This document shows positions 52,578 through 59,773 of a stretch of DNA of 64,000 bases, one piece after another. Position numbers and translations under genes: made by a program. Origin of the DNA: an uncultured Bacteroidota bacterium (GTDB taxonomy: Bacteria; Bacteroidota; Bacteroidia; Bacteroidales; P3); the NCBI GenBank assembly GCA_902791695.1, contig CADAWR010000008.1:18709-82708 (forward strand), given 5' to 3'. How positions within the stretch are numbered: position 1 is the stretch's first letter; each line of letters opens with the position of its first letter. The notes under the pieces were generated by a model. That model saw only the letters and a program-made list of their open reading frames with translations. It did no database searches and had not been told where the DNA came from.

Positions 52578-53186
52578 ATGGACAAAACCGCGAAATTCTG
52601 GCAATGGTTTATTGACCACAACGAGCAGCTGGTTGCCATGGGCGACCTTGAGGACAAGGAGCGGCAGGAACTCTGCAACGCCCTGCAATATCAGCTCACC
52701 AAATACTGCAATGGCCTTTCCTATGAGATTGGTGACGCTACAGCCAACGGCCGTACCATGACTTTCACAGCCGAAGGCGACACCGACCTCTTCCGCTATG
52801 TGGTGGAGCTCGTCGACAACGCCCCCGACCTCGACTGGTGGGAGTTCGTCGCTTTCAAGCAACCTATGGGTACGGAACTCAAGGTGCGTTTCGACCAGTA
52901 CCTATTCGATACCCGCAAGATGTACTTCCAGCAGCTGGAGTGCGAAGAAGAGCCTGATATGCTGGGTCTTCGTATTGCGGTAGAAGGCAGCAAACCCGAT
53001 GACGAGGACTTTCAGGTCGGCGTCTATGTAACACTCGAAGCCCTTATTGGTGAGTTCGATTGCGCCACACTGATAGGCTACATGGAAACTGTCCCTGTAC
53101 CGGATGAACCCTTCAAAGCTGGCTTCCAGCCCCTCGACGACCTGCCCAAGTTCGTTGAATGGTTCAAGCGCAAGCGCGACGAATAA
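52578..53186 (+). CDS. Unrecognised acidic cytosolic protein
   Basis: 202 residues, no signal or membrane segment. KFWQWFIDHNEQL at the N-terminus, TMTFTAEGDTDLFRYVVELVDNAPDLDWWEFVAFKQPMG in the middle and QVGVYVTLEALIGEFDCATLIGYMETV near the end give a compact, acidic alpha/beta protein. The middle pattern recalls proteins annotated as uncharacterised in Bacteroidetes, but I cannot name a family. Placed between murB (1 nt) and the sialidase gene (1-nt overlap), so it is translated with them. Confidence 0.6.
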   Translation: MDKTAKFWQWFIDHNEQLVAMGDLEDKERQELCNALQYQLTKYCNGLSYEIGDATANGRTMTFTAEGDTDLFRYVVELVDNAPDLDWWEFVAFKQPMGTELKVRFDQYLFDTRKMYFQQLECEEEPDMLGLRIAVEGSKPDDEDFQVGVYVTLEALIGEFDCATLIGYMETVPVPDEPFKAGFQPLDDLPKFVEWFKRKRDE

Positions 53187-54376
53187 TGATAAGAAGAATC
53201 CTTGTGTTGGCCTTGTTGACACTGCTTATAGTGTCGGCCTGCAAAAGGGAGTCCTCCTCCAGTGTGTCTGCCGTTTCTGTCGGTGGGAATGAAGTCTCAC
53301 GTTGCGACAGCCTATGCCTCTACGCCATGGGTGACTATGGCTCACAGTTCTGGCGCATCCCGGCATTGCTTTGCCTCGACGACGGCACACTTTTGGCTGT
53401 CAACGACAAACGCAAATTTAGCTACAAAGATCTGCCAGAGGATATCGACATCGTCTACCGTCGCAGTACTGACAACGGCCGCACATGGACCGAGCCTCAA
53501 ACTCTTGTTGAGGGCGCAGGCTACAAGCATGGCTACGGCGATGCTGCCTTGGTACAGTGCGAGAATGGCGATGTGCTATGTTTCTTTGTCGGAGGCAATG
53601 GCCTTTGGTCATCCACAGAGGGCGACCCCATCCGCAGCTATGTCTGCCGCTCCACCGACAGCGGCCAGACTTGGAGCGCGCCCGAGGATATCACCTCCCA
53701 GCTTTGGGGGTCGCAGTCGGTAAGCTCTTCTACACGCAACTATAAGGCTTCTTTCTTCGGCTCCGGCAACGCGCTGCGACTGAAACAGAACCCCCATAAA
53801 GGACGCATCATGGTTGCCGCTGCCATGTGCCGCAAAAGTGCACAGGTGCTTGATAACTTCGTGGTCTACAGTGATGACAATGGTCATACTTGGCAAGTCT
53901 CCGAACGCGCTTTCGCCGGTGGCGACGAGGCTAAACTCATAGAGCTTCGTGACGGTACTGTCCTCATCTCCGTCCGCCAGAACGGTGCTCGGGGCAACAA
54001 CCGTTCCACCGATGGCGGTATTACGTGGGGCACGCAAGGCTACTGGAATGAGTTGACCGTCAACGCCTGCAATGGCGACATTATCCGCATCAACGACACT
54101 ACCCTTATCCACAGCTTGCCTAACTCCATTAACCGCGAGAATGTCAGCATCTTCACCTCTACTGACGAGGGGCATAGTTGGCACTCGCCATTGCTTCTCA
54201 TTGACGGCCCGTCGGTCTATTCCTCCCTCACTCTTCTTGCCGATGGCTCGGTAGGCTGCTATGTCGAGAAAGGCCCCGATACAGGGAGCGAACTATGGCT
54301 ATACTGTATTGACGTAAATAAAATTATTGCGAATTATAAAAAAAGTTGTATCTTTGCACCGCTAATCAGTGAGTAG
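53186..54376 (+). CDS. Exo-sialidase (GH33-like) lipoprotein
   Basis: 396 residues. Lipobox LLIVSAC lipidates Cys19. The six-bladed propeller shows the FRIP-like YGSQFWRIPALL with the first triad arginine, VNDKRK, and five Asp-boxes (STDNGRTW, STDSGQTW, SDDNGHTW, STDGGITW, STDEGHSW). It should release terminal sialic acids from host glycans at the cell surface. Start chosen as the ATG overlapping the previous stop. The last ~25 codons run through the purA promoter, so the natural end of the ancestral gene may have been lost. Confidence 0.88.
   Translation: MIRRILVLALLTLLIVSACKRESSSSVSAVSVGGNEVSRCDSLCLYAMGDYGSQFWRIPALLCLDDGTLLAVNDKRKFSYKDLPEDIDIVYRRSTDNGRTWTEPQTLVEGAGYKHGYGDAALVQCENGDVLCFFVGGNGLWSSTEGDPIRSYVCRSTDSGQTWSAPEDITSQLWGSQSVSSSTRNYKASFFGSGNALRLKQNPHKGRIMVAAAMCRKSAQVLDNFVVYSDDNGHTWQVSERAFAGGDEAKLIELRDGTVLISVRQNGARGNNRSTDGGITWGTQGYWNELTVNACNGDIIRINDTTLIHSLPNSINRENVSIFTSTDEGHSWHSPLLLIDGPSVYSSLTLLADGSVGCYVEKGPDTGSELWLYCIDVNKIIANYKKSCIFAPLISE
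54349..54356 (+). promoter_or_regulatory. Promoter -7 element of purA inside the sialidase 3' end
   Basis: TATCTTTG at 54349-54356 with ATTG (3 of 4 bases) 19 nt upstream. It lies inside the sialidase reading frame, 67 nt before the purA start. Confidence 0.6.
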
Positions 54377-54422
54377 TGAACGGTGGGTAGTGAGTAGTTG
54401 TAAACATGACAAATACAAGACA

Positions 54423-55721
54423 ATGACAAAGATAGATGTTCTCCTCGGTCTCCAGTGGGGCGACGAGGGCAAAGGTAAAATCGTTGATGTGCTTACGCCA
54501 AACTACGACGTGATAGCCCGTTTTCAGGGTGGTCCCAACGCAGGACACACACTGGAGTTCAATGGCATGAAGCACGTGTTGCATATCATACCGTCAGGTA
54601 TCTTCCATAAAGACAAGCTGAACCTTATCGGCAACGGCGTGCTCATCGAGCCGCGCATCTTCCGCCAAGAGATTGAGGAGCTTGCCGCCAAGGGTGTTGA
54701 CGCCACTCAGAACCTCTACGTCAGCAAGAAAGCCCACCTCATACTGCCAAGCCATCGCATGATGGACGCCGCCAACGAGCAGGCCAAGGGCAACATGAAG
54801 ATCGGCTCTACGCTTAAGGGCATCGGCCCCGCCTATACCGACAAGATTGCCCGCACCGGACTCCGCGTGGGCGACACGCTGGCCTCCGACTTCCGCGAGC
54901 GCTACGAGATGCTCAAGGCTCAGCACCTTCGTATGGCCAAGACCTTGGGCTTCGATGTCGACGCCTTCCGCATCGACGGCATGAGCCTCGACGAATATGA
55001 GCAGCAGTGGATGGCTAGCCTCGACACCCTCAAGCGCTTCCGCTTCGTCAACAGCGAGTACCTCATCAACCAGTGCCTCAAGGACAACAAGAAGGTCCTT
55101 GCCGAGGGCGCTCAGGCCATGATGCTCGACGTCGATTTCGGCACCTATCCCTTCGTCACCAGCAGCAACACCATCACCGCCGGCGTCTGCACCGGTCTCG
55201 GCGTGGCACCCACCACCATCGGCCGTGTTATGGGCATCACCAAGGCCTACTGCACCCGCGTTGGCGCAGGTCCCTTCCCCACCGAGCTGTTCGACGCCAC
55301 CGGTGCCAAGCTCTGCGAGCTCGGCCATGAGTACGGCGCCACCACAGGCCGTCCACGCCGCTGCGGTTGGATCGACTTGCCGGCACTTCGCTACGCCTGC
55401 ATGATCAACGGCGTCACCGAGCTTTACGTCACCAAACCCGACGTGATGAACGACTTCGACACCGTCAACATGTGTACCGCCTACGAGGTGGAGGGTCAGC
55501 GCACCGACGAAATCCCCTTCGAGTACAACACCATGCCCATCAAGCCCGTGCTCACCGCCTACAAAGGCTGGCAGCAGAGCCTGCAGGGCATCACCGAATA
55601 CAACGCCTTGCCCCAGCCCCTCAAGGACTACCTCGTCGCCATCGAGACCGAGACTGGAGTCCCCATCGCCGCCGTCAGCATCAGCCCCGACCGCAAAGAT
55701 GTGCTCTTCAAGGCGCAATAA
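54423..55721 (+). CDS. purA: Adenylosuccinate synthetase
   Basis: 432 residues. LLGLQWGDEGKGKIVD (P-loop-like), FQGGPNAGHTL, GSTLKGIGPAYTDKIARTGLRVGD and GAQAMMLDVDFGTYPFVTSSNT identify PurA, which makes adenylosuccinate from IMP, aspartate and GTP. A longer frame begins 54 nt upstream inside the promoter region, so 54423 is used. Full length. Confidence 0.97.
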   Translation: MTKIDVLLGLQWGDEGKGKIVDVLTPNYDVIARFQGGPNAGHTLEFNGMKHVLHIIPSGIFHKDKLNLIGNGVLIEPRIFRQEIEELAAKGVDATQNLYVSKKAHLILPSHRMMDAANEQAKGNMKIGSTLKGIGPAYTDKIARTGLRVGDTLASDFRERYEMLKAQHLRMAKTLGFDVDAFRIDGMSLDEYEQQWMASLDTLKRFRFVNSEYLINQCLKDNKKVLAEGAQAMMLDVDFGTYPFVTSSNTITAGVCTGLGVAPTTIGRVMGITKAYCTRVGAGPFPTELFDATGAKLCELGHEYGATTGRPRRCGWIDLPALRYACMINGVTELYVTKPDVMNDFDTVNMCTAYEVEGQRTDEIPFEYNTMPIKPVLTAYKGWQQSLQGITEYNALPQPLKDYLVAIETETGVPIAAVSISPDRKDVLFKAQ

Positions 55722-55764
55722 AGTTAACATTAGGAGTACAAAATAGACAAAATACACAACCGAT

Positions 55765-56814
55765 ATGAAGAAAATAGTTTTGCTTGCACTCATGGTGCTG
55801 CCATTGCTTGCCGGAGCGCAGACCAAAATCAAAGAGACCGCAGTGCCCCGCAGTGTGCTGCTGGCCCTCGAGAAGACCTATGACTCCTACAAGGTCCGCA
55901 CCTGGTACCAGGCCCCCGGTCAGTACATCGCCGAGCTCGTCATCGACGGCCAGAACGGCCGCGCCTACTTCACCGCTGGTGGCGACTGGCAGTACAGCAC
56001 CTTCCCCGTCAAGGTCGAGGAGTGCCCCACTATGATGAACACCTACTTCGTCAACAACTACCCCGGCTACCGTATCAAAGGCATCGAATATGTCGAGGAG
56101 ATGAACGGCGACAACTACTACCGTATGATAATCATCAAGAAAGGTATCGCCGAGAACGACTGCGAGATGGTCTTCGACACCCGTGGCAAGCTCATGAAAA
56201 GCAACGCCCCCGATCCCGAGGCTGTCAAGCGTGACTACTACACCCACAACAACCCCGATGCCGACGACGACAAGGTAAGCGAGAAGACCGGCACCGAGAA
56301 CAGCCGTGACCGCCGCCGTCCCGCCCCCAAGGTCGACGAGCCCAAGGTGGAACAGTTCGCCCCCAGCGCCAAGATCGCAGAGCAGTTCGACAAGGCCTAT
56401 GGCAAACGTGTCAAGTGGGGACCTGACTGGGTGCTCCGCAACGACGAGTACGCCGTGGCTTACTTCACCAACTCCCAGAAGGTCGAGATGGAGGCTGTCT
56501 ACAGCATCACCAGCGAGCTGCCCATCATGACAGGAAAGACCCTCCCCAAAGAGCGCTACAACAGCACCATCAAGAAGTTCATCGACGAGAAATTCAACGG
56601 CGAGAGTTACAAGATTGTCAAAATGGTCGTCTATGAGTACAACTCCAAGTATCGCGACCCCGTCGACAACAAGAAGCCCAAGCCCTACACCTATGTCGTC
56701 ATAAGCCAGCGTGTACGTGGCGTCGGCAAGAAATTCACCCGCATGGAGTTCGACAGCAGCGGCAAGTTCACCGGCCTCATTGCCCAGCCCCTCGACGAGC
56801 GCGACGTGCAGTAG
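55765..56814 (+). CDS. Secreted PepSY-like (DUF2874-type) repeat protein
   Basis: 349 residues. Signal peptide MKKIVLLALMVLPLLAGAQ. Three similar units (about 22-85, 85-150 and 205-345) have the pattern of PepSY-like small alpha/beta domains: an initial helix (PRSVLLALEKTYDSYKVRTWY, IAEQFDKAYGKRVKWGPDW) followed by YIAELVIDGQNGRAYF or AVAYFTNSQKVEMEAVY strands. A charged linker (EKTGTENSRDRRRPAPKVDEPKVE) joins the last unit. Probably periplasmic, function unknown. A strong terminator follows. Confidence 0.7.
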   Translation: MKKIVLLALMVLPLLAGAQTKIKETAVPRSVLLALEKTYDSYKVRTWYQAPGQYIAELVIDGQNGRAYFTAGGDWQYSTFPVKVEECPTMMNTYFVNNYPGYRIKGIEYVEEMNGDNYYRMIIIKKGIAENDCEMVFDTRGKLMKSNAPDPEAVKRDYYTHNNPDADDDKVSEKTGTENSRDRRRPAPKVDEPKVEQFAPSAKIAEQFDKAYGKRVKWGPDWVLRNDEYAVAYFTNSQKVEMEAVYSITSELPIMTGKTLPKERYNSTIKKFIDEKFNGESYKIVKMVVYEYNSKYRDPVDNKKPKPYTYVVISQRVRGVGKKFTRMEFDSSGKFTGLIAQPLDERDVQ

Positions 56815-56848
56815 TTAACCTACATTCTCAATATTTCAAAGACCTCTT

Positions 56849-56881
56849 GCGTCCGGTCCTCCCCCGTGGATGACCGGACGC
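56849..56881 (+). terminator. Intrinsic terminator after the PepSY-like gene
   Basis: GCGTCCGGTC (56849-56858) pairs with GACCGGACGC (56872-56881). No strong T-tract, so strength is uncertain. Confidence 0.65.
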
Positions 56882-56960
56882 ACTATATAATATAAGGCCC
56901 TTTTAGCCGGACACGCGTTTTTTAACCAAACTTTAACACATGCCGATGGCCGTCTTTTTT

Positions 56961-57070
56961 GGCCACGAATGGCACGAATGGCACGAATAATTCGTAAGAT
57001 TCATCTGGTTTGTGGTCGTTTTCTTTCAACGCGAATTACCGTAAATGTCCGTGATTTTTCATGAATTATT
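56961..57070. repeat. ~105-bp inverted repeat, left copy flanking the BspA-like gene
   Basis: Begins with CACGAATGGCACGAAT repeats and continues through TGGTCGTTTTCTTT, AACGCGAATTACCGTAAATG and TCATGAATTATT. The reverse complement of 59650-59752 matches almost throughout, with a small gap around 57000-57012. The pair encloses 2.6 kb containing only the BspA-like gene with its promoter, leader and terminator. Confidence 0.85.
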
Positions 57071-57100
57071 TTGTTGGTTTAATATTTATTCGTATCTTTG
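57070..57100 (+). promoter_or_regulatory. Promoter of the BspA-like gene
   Basis: TTTG at 57070-57073, a 19-nt spacer, TATCTTTG at 57093-57100. It begins at the inner edge of the left inverted repeat. Leader of about 295 nt. Confidence 0.75.
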
Positions 57101-57105
57101 CACCG

Positions 57106-57360
57106 TCATTCGATAGGGATGACAGACATATAAATAAGACGTTGTAGACGTTTTATCTGCGGCTTGTAGAATCTGGTAAATTCACATTATCTACCGCACG
57201 ATAAAGCAACCCCAACGTCCATTGGTGCGTATATACATATCTTGTATATATTGTCAGCGTGGGCTTCGGCGTTGCTTATCCTCGGTAGATAGGCACACCA
57301 GAGCCTTACAAGCGGGATAAGTAACGAAAGTTAGATGTCCGCGCTTCTTTTTTATGTGTT
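57106..57360 (+). ncRNA. Structured leader RNA of the BspA-like gene
   Basis: Domain 1: GACGTTG (57138-57144) with CAACGTC (57213-57219), enclosing GCGG/CCGC. A TATATACA/TGTATATA hairpin follows. Domain 2: AGCGTGG pairs with CCGCGCT (one wobble), enclosing GTTGCTTATCC/GGATAAGTAAC (one wobble) and AGGC/GCCT. The closing strand is followed by TTCTTTTTT, so the 3' end could also work as a terminator. The overall plan resembles the leader at 2173-2417. No Rfam class recognised. Confidence 0.55.
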
Positions 57361-57400
57361 TATTGAACGGGAGTATTAACCTTTAAAAACAATATACAAC

Positions 57401-59560
57401 ATGAAGAAAAAACTACTTCTTTTGGTCGCCGTTTTAATGGCGATGGGGCAAAACGCCTTTGCCTATGACTTCTCGGCAGTAGCTCCGTCGGGACAGACGC
57501 TGTACTACAAGATTATTGACTCAGTCAATCATTATGTGATGCTCACTCATCCCAAGGATACATTAAGTTTGGATGAGCAATGGTCCATTTTTAGTTCTGG
57601 TTCCCCATTGTGGAACGATAATGATTTGCCAACTGGAGCCCTTGTTTTACCAGAGACAGTACAGTATGACGGGGTAACTTATACTGTACGAGCCATTAAT
57701 AACAGTACGTTCGCAAGATGTCCGATCTACTCGGTTGTAATGGCGAATACAATAGATAGTTTGGCAGGAATGACTTTCGGGGGTTGCAATTATTTAATAA
57801 ACGTCATTTTCTCCAATTCACTGCGGTATATTGGTGAGGCTTGCTTTGAAGGAGCATATTTAGGTGACGTGGTGTTGCCACCCTCTGTCCGTATATTAAA
57901 AGAAACAGCATTTATAAATTCTCATATCACCAGTATCGTACTAAATGATTCATTGGAGGTTATGGAATCTCTATGTTTAACTGGAAATCAAATCACATCA
58001 CTTTACATTCCGGCGTCTGTCAAATCTATAAGCAATCCTTTGGGTGATAACTATAGTGGCTTTAGCGGTTTTATTACATCCATTGTTGTTGACCCGAATA
58101 ATCCCTACTACGATAGCCGAAACAATTGTAACGCAATTATAGAAAGTTCAACTGGCAATATGATAGCTGTTTGTAGAAATACCACTGTTCCTGAAGGTAT
58201 TATTTCTTTCGATAATTGGCTCTTTGGTGGTTTTAGTTTAGATACTCTTGTTTTACCCTCGACATTAATGCGAATGAATTGTGGTAATTATGATCCTGTA
58301 CACATAAAACATTTAGTAATTAATTCACCTTCGATGGTTTTAAACTTACGAAACGCTTGGGGGAGCTATGAGCTTTATGTTGATACAATCCACGTACTTC
58401 CCGACACACCACCATTTTGGTTTTTAGAGTCAAATCCAGAGGAGTCCTTTTTTTCTCATCCCGTCGTAATCGTTCCATGCAATTCCCTGCAGGCATACCA
58501 GACAGCTAGTGTTTGGAGCAATTTCACCAATATGATGGAATACGAAGCACCGCAGATTGCAGTGAACGCCGAAAATGGAAGTGCATCTGTGGTGACCTAT
58601 CCTACCTGTACAAACGATACGGCCACCGTCAACGCCACGGCCGACAGCAACTATCACTTTGTCGGCTGGAGCGACGGCAGCACGCAGAATCCCTACACTT
58701 TGGTGCTGAACGGCAACACCACCCTCACGGCCCTCTTCGCCATCGACAGCGTGTTGGTCAGAGCCACCTCAGCCAATCCCCTCAAGGGTGCGGTAATGGG
58801 CGGCGGAGTGGTACCCCTCAACGGTACGACGACACTGACCGCCATTCCTTCGGGCAACAGTATTTTCCTCACTTGGAGCAACGGCGTGACCGACAATCCC
58901 TATACGCTCACCGCCACGTCTGATACCACTCTGCAGGCCTACTTCACTCTGCCGGACACCCTTATCTTCCGCGACACCATCAACCATTACATCCATGACA
59001 CAACCTTCATCAACAACTATGTGCACGATACTACGATACAATACGTGAACCAGTACATCCACGACACGACCTATATCAACAACTACATCCACGATACAAC
59101 GATACTGTATATGAACCAGTACGTACACGATACTACCTATATCAACAACTACATCCACGACACCGTCAGGATGACCACTCAGATGTTCGACACCACAATT
59201 GTGAATGTCTATCATTTCGACACCGCTATCTACAATACCTACCACTTCGACACGCTGATTGTCAACAACCATTACTACGACACCGTCTATATCACCACTC
59301 ATCACTACGATACCATTTATATCACCGAGCAGGGTATTGGTGACGTGGATGGCATAAATGCCAAAGTTTACTCCAGCAACGGTCAGGTGGTTGTTGAGGG
59401 CGCTAATGGCAACATGGTGACGCTCTATGATGTCACCGGCCGTGTGCTTGCCTCCAAGCAGGATGACTACATGCCTCTGAGATTTGATGCACCCGTAAGC
59501 GGCACCTATATGATAAAGATAGACGCCTATCCCGCCCGCAAAGTGGTGGTGATAAGATGA
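57401..59560 (+). CDS. BspA-like surface protein with HDTT repeats and type IX sorting domain
   Basis: 719 residues. Signal peptide MKKKLLLLVAVLMAMGQNAFA. Residues ~60-380 are BspA-type leucine-rich repeats; two glycine-rich beta repeats with FVGWSDGSTQNPYTLVLNGNTTLTALF follow (~393-520). Residues ~522-640 are tandem HDTT-YINNY-type repeats rich in His, Tyr and Asp. The last ~75 residues (VYSSNGQVVVEGANGN...VTGRVLAS...GTYMIKI) are a type A C-terminal sorting domain for type IX secretion. The first half is AT-rich and the second GC-rich, with the change near 58,530, so the gene looks chimeric. Probably an adhesin or matrix-binding protein. Confidence 0.82.
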   Translation: MKKKLLLLVAVLMAMGQNAFAYDFSAVAPSGQTLYYKIIDSVNHYVMLTHPKDTLSLDEQWSIFSSGSPLWNDNDLPTGALVLPETVQYDGVTYTVRAINNSTFARCPIYSVVMANTIDSLAGMTFGGCNYLINVIFSNSLRYIGEACFEGAYLGDVVLPPSVRILKETAFINSHITSIVLNDSLEVMESLCLTGNQITSLYIPASVKSISNPLGDNYSGFSGFITSIVVDPNNPYYDSRNNCNAIIESSTGNMIAVCRNTTVPEGIISFDNWLFGGFSLDTLVLPSTLMRMNCGNYDPVHIKHLVINSPSMVLNLRNAWGSYELYVDTIHVLPDTPPFWFLESNPEESFFSHPVVIVPCNSLQAYQTASVWSNFTNMMEYEAPQIAVNAENGSASVVTYPTCTNDTATVNATADSNYHFVGWSDGSTQNPYTLVLNGNTTLTALFAIDSVLVRATSANPLKGAVMGGGVVPLNGTTTLTAIPSGNSIFLTWSNGVTDNPYTLTATSDTTLQAYFTLPDTLIFRDTINHYIHDTTFINNYVHDTTIQYVNQYIHDTTYINNYIHDTTILYMNQYVHDTTYINNYIHDTVRMTTQMFDTTIVNVYHFDTAIYNTYHFDTLIVNNHYYDTVYITTHHYDTIYITEQGIGDVDGINAKVYSSNGQVVVEGANGNMVTLYDVTGRVLASKQDDYMPLRFDAPVSGTYMIKIDAYPARKVVVIR

Positions 59561-59590
59561 TGTGCTATTGAACGATAACCCCTACAGGAT

Positions 59591-59621
59591 AAGACCCCTG
59601 CGGATGCCCCGCAGGGGTCTT
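59591..59621 (+). terminator. Intrinsic terminator after the BspA-like gene
   Basis: AAGACCCCTGCGG pairs with CCGCAGGGGTCTT, followed by ATTTTAAAG; the stem is perfect over 13 bp. Confidence 0.88.
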
Positions 59622-59649
59622 ATTTTAAAGACAAGTCTTGGATCGTCAA

Positions 59650-59752
59650 GAATAATTCATGATAATTCGCGGCCATTTACGGTAATTTGCGTTTAAAGAA
59701 AACAACCACGAATCATACGAATAATTCGTGCAATTCGTGTCATTCGTGGTCA
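59650..59752. repeat. ~105-bp inverted repeat, right copy flanking the BspA-like gene
   Basis: Reverse complement of the element at 56961-57070, reading AATAATTCATGATAATTCG at its left edge to CAATTCGTGTCATTCGTGG at its right. It lies between the BspA terminator and the mfd 3' end. Confidence 0.85.
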
Positions 59753-59773
59753 GAAATAAGACCGCAATTCGTG

